DNA of 27,414 nt from Candidatus Thorarchaeota archaeon (GCA_030642465.1 DAOWNS010000001.1:1-27414); one strand, 5' to 3'. Numbered from the stretch's first letter, positions 1-8,099 are shown. Translations and numbers: made by a program. The notes: generated from the sequence alone by a model not told the origin.

Positions 1-68
1 GAGCTTCTTTACAGAGAACAAGGTCGTCATTACTCGATGGTTTTAGTGCGTGACTCTGGGTGATTTGC

Positions 69-500
69 ATGGATCTCACAACCTTTGGTGCAGTAGTGAA
101 GTTTGCATTGGACATTGAGGCCCAAGTGAGTAGCTTCTATGAATCCGCCATTGGTATAGCAAAGGACCCAGATTTTGGGAAACTGCTTGAAAGCCTGTTT
201 CATCGCGGCCAGAAGCGAATCAAGACGCTGCTACGCGTACGCAGAGAAAACGTCACTGAGATGATTCTTGAGCCCATTGCAGGGTTGAACTCCGATGTCC
301 ATAAGCCAGTGACGGCTATTCCAGAGGGCGCTGACGATGGGGCTGTTCGCGAAACTGCTGCTGCGCTGGAAACAAAGCTTCACGAGTTCTACATGCATGC
401 TGCGGCTAAGATTGAGTTCTTGAGCGAGGCTGCTTACGCCCTCGAACTACTGGCTGATGCGAATAATGAAGCCGCTCAGAGTCTGCGGGCAGCAATCTGA
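69..500 (+). CDS. Ferritin-like (rubrerythrin-type) helical protein, divergent
   Basis: About 143 residues, almost entirely helical. Two repeats resembling ferritin-like helix pairs are visible: IEAQVSSFYESA near the N-terminus and LETKLHEFYMHAA near residue 100. In rubrerythrins and related proteins the matching helices carry Glu and ExxH ligands for a di-iron site. Here the second helix reads RGQKRIKTLL and the last ADANNEAAQSL, so the usual ExxH motifs are absent and metal binding is doubtful. I chose ATG 69 over an in-frame GTG at 60 because GGTGAT at 59-64 lies at ribosome-site distance from it. It is 63 bases upstream of guaA on the same strand and may be co-transcribed. Assignment to the ferritin-like fold is by eye; it could be another four-helix bundle. 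Confidence 0.5.
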   Translation: MDLTTFGAVVKFALDIEAQVSSFYESAIGIAKDPDFGKLLESLFHRGQKRIKTLLRVRRENVTEMILEPIAGLNSDVHKPVTAIPEGADDGAVRETAAALETKLHEFYMHAAAKIEFLSEAAYALELLADANNEAAQSLRAAI

Positions 501-563
501 TGATGGATTCAGAGCATTAGACCTATAACGTCATTGACTGAAGAACCAGCTGTGGGCACCCCA

Positions 564-2129
564 ATGACCTTGCCAAACTACGACACAATCGTGGTCCTAG
601 ATTTTGGTAGCCAATACACGCAACTAATCGCAAGGCGTATGCGAGAACTGGGTGTATACACTGAGATACTTCCACATTCAATCCCGCTCTCAGAACTCCA
701 GCTTCGGAAGCCTAAGGGCGTGGTTCTCTCAGGTGGACCCATGAGCGTCTATGAGTCAGATTCCCTCAATCTTCCAGCAGATTTCTTGGAATGGCAGGAA
801 AGCAGATCCATCCCCACTCTTGGAATTTGCTATGGAATGCAGCTGCTTGCTCACGTGCTCGGGGGTAAGGTACTAGCAGTCACTAATCGCGAATATGGGT
901 TGCAGACAATATCAGTCCTTGAAGGAAGCCAGTTACTCGAGGCGGTGCGAAAGAAATCGCAAGTCTGGATGAGTCATGGTGATCAGGTGCAGGCGCTTCC
1001 ACCGGGCTCTCGTGTCATTGCCAAGACCAGTACTTGTCCAGTTGCAGCACTCGAGAGTAAGGGCCGAGGTATCTGTGGTGTTCAGTTTCATCCCGAGGTT
1101 CATCATACAGAGGGCGGCACTGACATAATTCGTGCCTTTCTCTTTGACATATGTGGGTGTAGTCCTACTTGGCAGGTATCCAACTTCATTGACCAGACAG
1201 TTGCCGAATTGAAGAGCACGTTGGGCAGCGAGCGCGTGCTAATGGGGGTCAGCGGAGGAGTTGACTCAACCGTAGCCGCTCTACTTCTCCAGAATGCCAT
1301 AGGGGGACAGCTTCACTGCGTCTTTGTGGATAACGGGCTCTTGCGTACTGGAGAGGTCGAAGAGGTTCGTGCGAATCTCGCTCCGCTATTCACAAACTTT
1401 CATTTCGTTGATGCCACCGAAATCTTCCTGCAACGCCTGCAAGACATCGTAGATCCAGAGGAAAAGCGTAGAATCATTGCAACCGCCTTTATCGAGGTCT
1501 TCCAGCAGAAGGCATCCGAACTCTCCAGAAGCGTGGGGGATTTCACCTACTTGGGACAGGGAACAATCGCACCTGACCGTATTGAGAGTGGAGTCACCAG
1601 CTCCGCTTCAAGCCACATCAAGAGCCATCACAACGTAGCGCTTCCTGAAACGCTTCACCTGAAGGTAATTGAGCCCCTCCAATTGCTCTACAAGGATGAG
1701 GTGCGTCGAGTCGGTGAAGAACTAGGACTTCCAAGTAGTTTTGTAAATAGGCAGCCTTTTCCTGGTCCTGCCATGGCTGTGCGTATCGTAGCTCCAGTGA
1801 CGACAGACAGGCTCCGCATTGTTCGAGAGGCTGATGTTATTCTCACAGATGAGTTGAAGCGCGCTGGTGTATTTGGGGACTTCTGGCAGGCATTTGCAGT
1901 GTTCCTTCCCGTGCAATCAGTAGGAGTCATGGGTGACTCACGGACTTTCGAATATGCTGTTGCATTGCGTATCGTAGAGAGTGAAGATGCCATGACTGCT
2001 CGCATAGCTCATTTAGACTGGGACCTACTGGAGCGAACTGCTACCCGCATAATCAATGAAGTCCACGGAGTCAACCGCGTTCTCTATGACCTGTCGAACA
2101 AACCTCCGGCCACAATAGAGTTCCTCTGA
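564..2129 (+). CDS. guaA: GMP synthase (glutamine-hydrolysing), fused two-domain form
   Basis: Converts XMP to GMP using ATP and glutamine-derived ammonia, the last step of guanine nucleotide synthesis. Numbered from ATG 564 (521 residues), the N-terminal class I amidotransferase has its nucleophile Cys about 89 in GICYGMQ and the His/Glu pair in FHPEVHHTEGG about 175-185. The ATP pyrophosphatase P-loop SGGVDS is about 230-235, and the C-terminal dimerisation domain ends PPATIEFL. An in-frame TTG at 534 would add ten residues but has no ribosome site; 521 residues matches the family length. Many euryarchaea split this enzyme into two subunits, so the fused form is worth noting. It converges on the IMP dehydrogenase gene with only nine bases between stops, so the cluster covers IMP to GMP. 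Confidence 0.96.
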   Translation: MTLPNYDTIVVLDFGSQYTQLIARRMRELGVYTEILPHSIPLSELQLRKPKGVVLSGGPMSVYESDSLNLPADFLEWQESRSIPTLGICYGMQLLAHVLGGKVLAVTNREYGLQTISVLEGSQLLEAVRKKSQVWMSHGDQVQALPPGSRVIAKTSTCPVAALESKGRGICGVQFHPEVHHTEGGTDIIRAFLFDICGCSPTWQVSNFIDQTVAELKSTLGSERVLMGVSGGVDSTVAALLLQNAIGGQLHCVFVDNGLLRTGEVEEVRANLAPLFTNFHFVDATEIFLQRLQDIVDPEEKRRIIATAFIEVFQQKASELSRSVGDFTYLGQGTIAPDRIESGVTSSASSHIKSHHNVALPETLHLKVIEPLQLLYKDEVRRVGEELGLPSSFVNRQPFPGPAMAVRIVAPVTTDRLRIVREADVILTDELKRAGVFGDFWQAFAVFLPVQSVGVMGDSRTFEYAVALRIVESEDAMTARIAHLDWDLLERTATRIINEVHGVNRVLYDLSNKPPATIEFL

Positions 2130-2138
2130 ACCTGCAGT

Positions 2139-3254
2139 TCAGTCGCTGGGCAGTATTGTATGCGGTCGAAGTTCCTGTGTTCCCGTTGCAGATATGCGTC
2201 CGAAGCGGGCACGTGTCCACATCTCGGGGATATTTCTGGCACCAATATAGCCACATGTGGCCTTCAAGGCACCTGAGAACTCCTCAATAATCTCTGATGT
2301 AGGTCCGCGAACTGGAACTAGGCCTTCCACACCTTCAGCGACATTCTTTGCAGGCTTTGAGTAACGATCCATTGCAAAGCGCTTCATTCGAGCCTTGTGA
2401 CTGCCCATGCCCCAGTGACGTTTGAATGGTTGACCATTGTGGGTTTCAATTGGCCTTGGACTTTCCTCAGCCGCGGCAAGAATACTGCCCAACATGACAG
2501 TCCAAGCACCAGCCGCTAGCGCTATTGACGCATCGCCAGGATTACGTATTCCACCATCGGCAATGATTGGTATGTCGGCTCCCATTTCCCGTGTTGCATC
2601 TGCTGCAGATGCCACTGCATACAATGTCGGAGCGCTAACACGAGTCTGAACGGATGTACTGCACGTGGATCCACTCCCAATTCCACAGCGGAGACCTGCC
2701 ACACCATCGAGCTTGCTCAGAACATCCTCGGCCGCTCCAACGGTCCCGATATTTCCCACCACAAGATCTACCGGGCATACATCGAGAATGCGACGGGTTC
2801 CGCTGAAACAGCTCTTTGTATGAAAGTGCGCCACATCTACGAGGACCAAATCAACCGTCTTTGCAAGAGCCTTCACACGGTCCAGGTCTTGGGGGCCTAT
2901 TGCTGCGCCCACCCTTAGCTGCCCCTCCTCATCCACAGTTGCCTTTGACCATTTCTCAGCATCCACTACTGAAGATTTCACTTCTTTTGCTAGTTTCACC
3001 TGTTCTTCAACGGAACAGTTGCGATGCAGGATACCTAGTCCTCCGTTCCGTGCCAAGGCTTTTGCAAGAGCGCTACCAGTAACACTCTCCATTGGACTAC
3101 TCACATAGGGCACTGCCAGCTCTATTCCACAACTGACTCTGGTTGTGGTTTGCACGGTTTCCGGTTCAACCTCAGAATAATTTGGAAGCAGTGCCAAATC
3201 GTGGAATGTGAAGAGTTCCTCAGAGTTCTCTATCTTCTTTCGAAATGATGCCAC
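2139..3254 (-). CDS. guaB: IMP dehydrogenase catalytic domain, no CBS module
   Basis: NAD-dependent oxidation of IMP to XMP. The protein is a 371-residue TIM barrel without the paired CBS domains of the usual ~485-residue enzyme. The catalytic loop is GIGSGSTCST with Cys198 and Thr200. The substrate-phosphate segment IIADGGIRNPGD follows at about 230, then the flap region with GMGS (about 282-285). DRYS (Arg297-Tyr298) matches the Arg-Tyr water-activating dyad of IMP dehydrogenases and is normally missing from GMP reductases, and EGVEG about 307-311 also fits. This separates it from GMP reductase, its main alternative. The start is GTG, overlapping by one base the stop (TAGTG) of the phosphoribosyltransferase gene, with GGAGAG just upstream, so the two are probably translationally coupled. 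Confidence 0.88.
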   Translation of the reverse strand: MASFRKKIENSEELFTFHDLALLPNYSEVEPETVQTTTRVSCGIELAVPYVSSPMESVTGSALAKALARNGGLGILHRNCSVEEQVKLAKEVKSSVVDAEKWSKATVDEEGQLRVGAAIGPQDLDRVKALAKTVDLVLVDVAHFHTKSCFSGTRRILDVCPVDLVVGNIGTVGAAEDVLSKLDGVAGLRCGIGSGSTCSTSVQTRVSAPTLYAVASAADATREMGADIPIIADGGIRNPGDASIALAAGAWTVMLGSILAAAEESPRPIETHNGQPFKRHWGMGSHKARMKRFAMDRYSKPAKNVAEGVEGLVPVRGPTSEIIEEFSGALKATCGYIGARNIPEMWTRARFGRISATGTQELRPHTILPSD

Positions 3255-3883
3255 TATTCATCTCTCCGTGGTTCTTTTCCACGATTCTTATGTCCTTCAA
3301 CTGTTTGCCATTGCTTGAGGAAGTAGCCAGCGTAGTGCATTGGCAAGCCCAGCTGGAGCAATCGATTCTTGATCTCAATTGGCGCGACCTTCTGTTCTGC
3401 AAGCTGGTTGGCGAAGTCGAACGTGAACTCTTTCATTTCCCAGGGGTAAATGACCCACGCCTTAGTATGGACAACGTAAAAATCCGGAACTAAGCTCGTC
3501 CATGGCTTCATGTGCACGCACGCGGTTCGAATGTTCTTGAGACCTCGACCATCGAGATGCTCCAGAGCAGCCTTGAGACTATCACCTGAGTCAGAGATAT
3601 CATCTACAACTAAAGGGCGCTCCCATTGCATATCATCAGGAATCGATTGACTAACGCGAGGACGTTCATTCCGAGCATAGATGCCTCGATAGAGGTCCAC
3701 CTTCACGTTTGCCGTGTCCGGCATGAAAAAGAGATCTGAGAGCACACGTGCCGGAACCCACCCGCCTCGAGCCACGCCGATGATTACATCTGGATTGTAG
3801 CCTGACTCCATAATCTTCTCGTACAACAAGAAGCAGAGTTCGTAGAGCCGTTCCCACCAAACAAACTCATACAGGTCTGCCAT
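3254..3883 (-). CDS. Purine phosphoribosyltransferase (COG2236-like)
   Basis: A type I phosphoribosyltransferase of 209 residues, likely making IMP, XMP or GMP from the free purine base and PRPP. The PRPP-binding loop is LVVDDISDSGDSL at about 91-103. An IIGVARGGWVPAR segment at about 34-46 forms the pyrophosphate loop, and AWVIYPWE at about 142-149 is typical of archaeal hypoxanthine/xanthine transferases. Substrate preference cannot be read from sequence. It is the first gene of a two-gene operon with IMP dehydrogenase, which would pass salvaged IMP on towards XMP, with GMP synthase opposite. The ATG has no ribosome site; a TATAAA box is centred 25-26 bases upstream, so the mRNA is probably leaderless. 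Confidence 0.85.
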   Translation of the reverse strand: MADLYEFVWWERLYELCFLLYEKIMESGYNPDVIIGVARGGWVPARVLSDLFFMPDTANVKVDLYRGIYARNERPRVSQSIPDDMQWERPLVVDDISDSGDSLKAALEHLDGRGLKNIRTACVHMKPWTSLVPDFYVVHTKAWVIYPWEMKEFTFDFANQLAEQKVAPIEIKNRLLQLGLPMHYAGYFLKQWQTVEGHKNRGKEPRRDE

Positions 3884-3905
3884 ATCGGAGGATGGGCGAA
3901 CTGAC

Positions 3906-3911
3906 TATAAA
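3906..3911 (-). promoter_or_regulatory. TATA box of the phosphoribosyltransferase/guaB operon
   Basis: Read on the minus strand this is TTTATA, centred about 25 bases before the ATG at 3883. This is the normal archaeal TATA-to-start-site distance, so transcription should begin at or next to the A of the start codon. No Shine-Dalgarno sequence lies between, in agreement with a leaderless message. Confidence 0.6.
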
Positions 3912-3946
3912 CCTTGCTGGCCCGCCGCTCGTGTGAGAGTACAGTT

Positions 3947-4186
3947 TTAGCTCGGAGTTTCTAGTTGCTTCATCATCACATTAATCTTGCCCGCTAAGGA
4001 CAGTACAAAGACCATTGCCGAAATTATGGATACAATGAGCAGTGAATACAACATGAACTCTGATGAACTCATTTCACCACTACTCACAAGGCTTCCTGCT
4101 GTAACAACAGTCACTATGACAACGACTGCAAAGAATGCCAGTACTCCTTTCAGCTTCAGTTCTAGACTGCTCCACCATTCAGACAT
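3947..4186 (-). CDS. Small two-helix membrane protein, unknown
   Basis: Not recognised. A 79-residue protein starting MSEWWSSLELK, with a short amphipathic N-terminus, a very hydrophobic helix at about 14-32 (VLAFFAVVVIVTVV), a polar loop rich in Ser/Glu, a second helix at about 43-63 and a short charged tail. ATG 4186 is preferred to GTG 4195 because AGGTGA lies five bases before it. It is transcribed in the same direction as the SPFH gene behind it, but 190 bases separate them, so a separate promoter is likely. Proteins of this kind often accompany membrane scaffold proteins, but nothing here proves a link. Confidence 0.6.
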   Translation of the reverse strand: MSEWWSSLELKLKGVLAFFAVVVIVTVVTAGSLVSSGEMSSSEFMLYSLLIVSIISAMVFVLSLAGKINVMMKQLETPS

Positions 4187-4199
4187 ATTGGTCACCTAC

Positions 4200-4222
4200 T
4201 TGCGCAAGAGAGAATATGCGCA
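4200..4222. repeat. Paired TGCGCA sites upstream of small membrane protein
   Basis: TTGCGCAA at 4200-4207 and a second TGCGCA at 4217-4222 lie 16 bases apart, directly upstream of the ribosome site of the 4186 gene. Both cores are self-complementary. TTGCGCAA is also at the heart of the long palindrome at 25609-25622. They may be a regulator site; chance is not excluded. Confidence 0.25.
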
Positions 4223-4376
4223 GTTCCTTTTAACCTTCTAGGATTTCACGACCTTTTCTTCTATCCCCTTCCGATTGAACCCAAACCGCGTTTCCACTAT
4301 CTGGTTTTCTATCATTCATACCAGATTTGGCCCTAGCTGCCCCCCGATTCCCGAGGGGCCGCCACGGGTTTATCTA

Positions 4377-5303
4377 CTATTTTACCTTTTTAGCGACTTG
4401 TGTGGCTCCTGCAAGACCAGCTAGGCCCATTATCTCCCCTTTCACCATGTTAATAGGCATGGCAAACACTATTGTGTTACTCTGGTCGAAGCTGATGTCC
4501 TCTAGGCTTGAGAGAGTTCTCAAATAGAGCGCCTGCGCGCTCATTTCTTTAACGGCCGCCTGGAGGTTCTTCGCAGCTATAAGCTCTCCCTCGCTTTTGA
4601 TAATCACTGCTCGTCGCTCACGCTCTGCCTCAGCTTGCCTGGCGATCACTCTCTTCATGTCGTTCGGAAGCTCGATGTTTTGGAGATTGACGCTTCGAAT
4701 GTCCACTCCCCAAGTTTCTGTTTCTTTGTCGACGATAGATTTGATCCGTTCAGCAATCTCATCACGACGGGCTAACAAGTCATCCAACTCGACACTGCCA
4801 ATGACATCGCGCATCGTAGTTTGTGAGTATTGCATTACACTTAGCTTAACATTGACGATGTTCATGAGGCTCTTTGGTGTGCTTGTTATTTTCATGAATA
4901 CGACCGCGTCTGCCATCAAGCTGATGTTATCCTTTGTCATAACTTCCTGCTTCATGACATCCAGAGTCTGAATCCGTATGTCCTGTCTAAGGAACCTCTC
5001 CATTACTGGCCACTTGAAGAACATTCCAGGACCGACAAGCCTCTTGAATTTCCCAAAGCGCAGGATGATGGCTTCTTGCCACTGTTGATTGATTGCTATA
5101 GTTCCTGGCAGTAGCATTACAAATATGACTCCCAAGAACACGAACGCCGGCCACCAGAACGCTGGTATTCCAAAGTACGCTCCGTAAAACACCAAGAAGA
5201 AGCACACAATAGCCAGCGCCAAGAACGTCACAAATGGTGCCGGTGATCCTGAATATTCATATGTTTCTGTCTTCTGATTAGTAGATTTTGCATTTTCTCC
5301 CAT
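4377..5303 (-). CDS. SPFH/band 7 (stomatin-like) membrane protein
   Basis: 308 residues. Two hydrophobic helices lie at about 22-43 and 48-68, then comes an SPFH domain from about 71 to 190 starting IAINQQWQEAIILRFGKF with the characteristic GPGMFFKWPV. A long charged helix follows (about 205-240; RQAEAERERRAVIIKSEGE), the usual stomatin coiled coil with its EAERERRA signature. The C-terminus is a short hydrophobic Gly/Ala-rich stretch (about 286-300). Stomatins oligomerise on membranes and organise microdomains. Bacterial and archaeal members often pair with an NfeD-type partner or protease; none is seen nearby. The double N-terminal membrane hairpin is longer than in the simplest prokaryotic stomatins. 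ATG 5303 has a weak ribosome site (AGGGA). Confidence 0.9.
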   Translation of the reverse strand: MGENAKSTNQKTETYEYSGSPAPFVTFLALAIVCFFLVFYGAYFGIPAFWWPAFVFLGVIFVMLLPGTIAINQQWQEAIILRFGKFKRLVGPGMFFKWPVMERFLRQDIRIQTLDVMKQEVMTKDNISLMADAVVFMKITSTPKSLMNIVNVKLSVMQYSQTTMRDVIGSVELDDLLARRDEIAERIKSIVDKETETWGVDIRSVNLQNIELPNDMKRVIARQAEAERERRAVIIKSEGELIAAKNLQAAVKEMSAQALYLRTLSSLEDISFDQSNTIVFAMPINMVKGEIMGLAGLAGATQVAKKVK

Positions 5304-5446
5304 TTTGAGTCCCTACCACTCATGTAATTCTTCAAAATAAGTGCTTATCTCCTTTTGCATTTCGAGGCGCGAGCAATGGAACGGGCGAATGATTTTACTA
5401 GAAGTGCATATTCAAAACTGATACATTTATTGTTCATAATGAAGTG

Positions 5447-5454
5447 ACTTAAGG
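5447..5454 (+). promoter_or_regulatory. Conserved ACTTAAGG element, leader copy 1
   Basis: ACTTAAGG stands exactly 60 bases before the ATG at 5507. The same octamer is exactly 60 bases before the ATG of the downstream paralogue at 6141. The two leaders also share TGAAAT and CCGGGGAGAT at the same spacing, the latter holding the ribosome site. It may be a promoter or regulatory element preserved in the duplication. Confidence 0.45.
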
Positions 5455-5506
5455 TGATAACCCCTGTAAACAGATGAGCGCATGAAATCACCGGGGAGAT
5501 CTCAAC

Positions 5507-6028
5507 ATGTCTAAAGAACCAGCAACTCCCGCTATCAAAGACAAACAAGCAAATCCCATAACTATTGGCATAGTGATGACCCTTGTAGCTCTCCTTGCAC
5601 CATTTACAGTTAGTTTCTCCAGCTACGACGGGCCGCATCTCGACGGGCTGTATCTTTCTATAATCGGAATCCTCTGGAATTTCAGTTCATCACCCTACCA
5701 CACATCCTTGGAAATGACAAACATCAACATCCTCCCTGTAGTAATCCCTTTTGTTTTCCTGCGATTAACCTACGCCTATCAGATGGTCCGATTCTACAAG
5801 GGGCGGACAACTAAGAAGCGTACATTAGCACTTGGCATCGTTAGTGAGCTTCCCTTTGCGATTCTCCTCATACCATTCTTCATCCTGTCGCTTTTGGATT
5901 CATCTATTTCAATAATGTTGGCGGGGCCCACACTCATTCTCCTGATAGTTGGCCTCCTCATTATCAGATTGAAATCCCCTCCTGAATATCTTGAAACATG
6001 GGCGGAGCTGTACGAGGAAACACCATGA
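5507..6028 (+). CDS. Orphan four-helix membrane protein, tandem copy A
   Basis: Not recognised as any named family. 173 residues: a polar N-terminus beginning MSKEPATPAIKDK, a hydrophobic segment at about 18-38, a second region at about 48-86, a strongly basic cytoplasmic-looking loop (YAYQMVRFYKGRTTKKRTL, about 90-108), then two C-terminal helices at about 116-133 and 136-153 (LAGPTLILLIVGLLIIR). The tail is acidic. The neighbour at 6141 is a clear paralogue: the basic loop and last helix are almost identical and the N-terminal decapeptide differs at one position. Start ATG 5507 follows GGGGAG with good spacing. The sharpest conservation is in the YKGRTTKKRTL loop, which could bind lipid headgroups or a partner; that is inference. 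Confidence 0.75.
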   Translation: MSKEPATPAIKDKQANPITIGIVMTLVALLAPFTVSFSSYDGPHLDGLYLSIIGILWNFSSSPYHTSLEMTNINILPVVIPFVFLRLTYAYQMVRFYKGRTTKKRTLALGIVSELPFAILLIPFFILSLLDSSISIMLAGPTLILLIVGLLIIRLKSPPEYLETWAELYEETP

Positions 6029-6080
6029 TGGGTCCAGGCGCCAACATACTCGTGATATTCACATTGCTTGGAGCAAAGGA

Positions 6081-6088
6081 ACTTAAGG
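6081..6088 (+). promoter_or_regulatory. Conserved ACTTAAGG element, leader copy 2
   Basis: Second copy of the octamer, again exactly 60 bases before its start codon (6141). Sequence between the octamer and the shared TGAAAT/CCGGGGAGAT block has diverged while its length has not, which suggests selection on spacing or a fairly recent duplication without indels. Confidence 0.45.
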
Positions 6089-6140
6089 CAATGACTACAT
6101 TGAGGAATTGAGAGAGTGAAATAGCCGGGGAGATTTGTAC

Positions 6141-6674
6141 ATGTCTGAGGAACCAGCAACTCCTGCTATCAAGGATAAACCGGTCAATCCAACAATTGTT
6201 GGGACCGTGATGGCTCTCGTAGCTCTCCTTGCACCAATTGCATTTGGTTTCTCCGGTTATGATGGGCTGCATCTTTCTGTGATTGCAGTTCTCTGGGCTT
6301 TCACTTCATCGCCCTACTTCACGCATTTGGAAATAATGAATATCTTCACTCTCATTACAATGATGCCCTTTGGTTTCCTCCGATTAGCCTACGCTTATCA
6401 GATGGTCCGACTCTACAAGGGGCGGACAACCAAGAAGCGCACGTTGACACTTGGCATCGTGAGTGAGCTTCCCTTCGTAATGCTCTTCATACTATACCTC
6501 ATTTTGTGGTTCTTGAATCCGTATGGTCCAATGGGGTTGGCGGGACCCACGCTCATTCTCCTGATAGTTGGCCTCCTCATTATCAGATTTAGACCTCCTC
6601 CTGAATCTCCCGAAATATGGGAGGAGATGTCCGTTGAGAAATCATGGTGGATGGAAGAATCAACGAATGCATGA
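6141..6674 (+). CDS. Orphan four-helix membrane protein, tandem copy B
   Basis: Paralogue of the gene at 5507, 177 residues from ATG 6141. A TTG at 6135 is in frame, but GGGGAGAT at 6127-6134 sits correctly for the ATG. Relative to copy A it lacks four residues in the first outer loop (after YDG) and has a longer acidic C-terminal tail with a Trp pair. Shared blocks are the N-terminal EEPATPAIKDK-like peptide, the YAYQMVR-YKGRTTKKRTL loop, GIVSELPF, and the final helix LAGPTLILLIVGLLIIR. The conserved hydrophilic N-terminus is unusual for diverging membrane paralogues and suggests a functional contact. Function unknown; the two products might form a hetero-oligomer. Confidence 0.75.
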   Translation: MSEEPATPAIKDKPVNPTIVGTVMALVALLAPIAFGFSGYDGLHLSVIAVLWAFTSSPYFTHLEIMNIFTLITMMPFGFLRLAYAYQMVRLYKGRTTKKRTLTLGIVSELPFVMLFILYLILWFLNPYGPMGLAGPTLILLIVGLLIIRFRPPPESPEIWEEMSVEKSWWMEESTNA

Positions 6675-6694
6675 AGTTACGCTCATAGGATAGA

Positions 6695-7555
6695 GTGGTG
6701 CAAGTGAAAGATATGCATCTCCCCACTCGTCGAGCCTATCATGTCATTTATGACTCATCACTGGTAGAAGCTCTTCAATATGCTTCAAGCAACAACTGGA
6801 CTGGAGTCGCACCAGATCTCGGTGTACCACAATTTTCCCCTGAGAGGTTTCCACCGAAGATGCGGGAGGAGCTCAGGGAGATGTCCAGTACTCTCTCCTT
6901 AGAGTGGGGGTTCCACGCTCCAGGCGATGATCTCAGTCTAACCGCAACTTATCCGCCCGTGCGGTTAGCGATCATTGAGTACATGAAACAGATAATTGAT
7001 TTTTCTCGCGATGTTAGCGATTCTGCAACGAATCTGGTTGTGCATGCAGGATTGCCACCTAGCTTCGGGAAAGCAGGTGGGGAGAAAGAGGCCTTCCTGA
7101 AGATCAATCATGAACTATATCTTCGAACACTACATGAGAATCTCTCAGAGCTGATTGAATATGGGGAACCAGACGTTCACATAGCTCTTGAGAACCATGC
7201 TTGGAATCATATGGTTCGTGAGGCAATTGGAGCTCTGCTTTCGGAAGGTCTCAGACTCTGTCTTGACATTCCAAAGCACTATGGACCCGACCTTGGGATC
7301 AAGTCTGAAGACTGGGCTATCTTTCAAGAAAATAGGAATGCCATTGAAGTAGTGCATGTCCACGATTGGTCCAAGAAGCACGGGTCCCATCAAGTCGTCG
7401 GAACCGGTTCAATAGACTTCAAGCCAAGTCTGCAACTGCTAACTGGATTAGGTCATCCTGCGCAATATGTGTTCGAAGTTCGACCCAGAGAGTCCGCTCA
7501 AGAAAGTCTTAGCAATTTCAGTCAAATCTTGAAGAGAACTGGCATCTCGCTCTGA
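6695..7555 (+). CDS. Sugar-phosphate isomerase/AP endonuclease-like TIM barrel protein
   Basis: 286 residues with the pattern of xylose-isomerase-like TIM barrels. The visible strands end in likely metal or substrate ligands: WGFHAP (about 71-76), LVVHAG (about 112-117), HIALENHAW (about 161-169), LCLDIPKHYG (about 187-196), EVVHVHDWS (about 218-226) and VFEVRP (about 263-268). The Glu of LEN, Asp of LDI, the His pair in HVHD and the terminal Glu match the family's divalent-metal site. Members act as sugar epimerases, isomerases or endonuclease IV; which applies here cannot be told. The start is uncertain: GTG 6695, GTG 6698 or ATG 6713 (MHLPTRRAYH) are possible, the last giving 280 residues. 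It follows the membrane pair on the same strand by about 20-40 bases. Confidence 0.72.
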   Translation: MVQVKDMHLPTRRAYHVIYDSSLVEALQYASSNNWTGVAPDLGVPQFSPERFPPKMREELREMSSTLSLEWGFHAPGDDLSLTATYPPVRLAIIEYMKQIIDFSRDVSDSATNLVVHAGLPPSFGKAGGEKEAFLKINHELYLRTLHENLSELIEYGEPDVHIALENHAWNHMVREAIGALLSEGLRLCLDIPKHYGPDLGIKSEDWAIFQENRNAIEVVHVHDWSKKHGSHQVVGTGSIDFKPSLQLLTGLGHPAQYVFEVRPRESAQESLSNFSQILKRTGISL

Positions 7556-7568
7556 CCTAGAGCAATCC

Positions 7569-8099
7569 CTAACCTACCAAATCCTCAATCTTCATCCACA
7601 TCATGACCTCGTTAGCATACTGGTTTCCGTGTCTTAGGCCACGCTCTAGGACTCCGAATTCCTTGAAGCCTATTCTCTTATACGATGCAGTGGCCTTTTC
7701 GTTGCTCCCTTCTGCACTAACCTGGACCATCTCAACTCCTATCTCAGCAAAATGCACTGCAATCACCTTCATCATGAGTCGTGCGATGCCAAGGCGTTGG
7801 AAGTCCTCTGCCACCACCACTTGCACCATCTCTATCCTATGCCTCTCACCTATCCATTTCTTTCTGACTCCTGTACACACTCCAACAACCTTGAATCCGC
7901 TAAGTGCACAGACACTGAGAACCTCGTCTGGGCCCGGGGCGATAAGACCATCTCTTCCTAGCTTCACTTCCTCTGCTGACATCCCACCGAAGAGATCATT
8001 GGCAATCGACTCCGCATGACGGTTTTCATATGGTTCGATGTGGATTCTGCTGCCGTCCTTTAACTCGTACTCCGCCACTATCTGTCGTTCTCCTGACAT
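7569..8099 (-). CDS. GNAT family N-acetyltransferase
   Basis: 176 residues with a typical GNAT layout. Motif A reads VQVVVAEDFQRLGIARLMM (about 92-110), where QRLGIA is the acetyl-CoA pyrophosphate loop (Q/R-x-x-G-x-A). It is followed by motif B-like NEKATASYKRIGFKEFGVLERG (about 133-154), containing the usual A-x-x-x-Y-x-x-x-G-F pattern. The N-terminal third holds a DGSRIHIEPY strand like that of stand-alone GNATs acting on small molecules or protein termini; the substrate is unknown. It lies 55 bases downstream of the PH-domain operon on the same strand, so read-through is possible, and is convergent with the TIM-barrel gene. Confidence 0.85.
   Translation of the reverse strand: MSGERQIVAEYELKDGSRIHIEPYENRHAESIANDLFGGMSAEEVKLGRDGLIAPGPDEVLSVCALSGFKVVGVCTGVRKKWIGERHRIEMVQVVVAEDFQRLGIARLMMKVIAVHFAEIGVEMVQVSAEGSNEKATASYKRIGFKEFGVLERGLRHGNQYANEVMMWMKIEDLVG

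Noticed and set aside
1..63. Possible 3' end of an upstream plus-strand gene: one frame ends at TGA 61-63, another at TAG 43-45.
   Set aside because: Too short to choose a frame or name a product.
2139..3254. GMP reductase as an alternative to IMP dehydrogenase.
   Set aside because: The DRYS flap dyad and EGVEG are IMP dehydrogenase marks normally missing from GMP reductase.
4339..4359. GC-rich stem (GCCCC/GGGGC) downstream of the SPFH gene, possible terminator.
   Set aside because: Short arms with an 11-base loop and no T-run after it on the transcribed strand; too weak to list.
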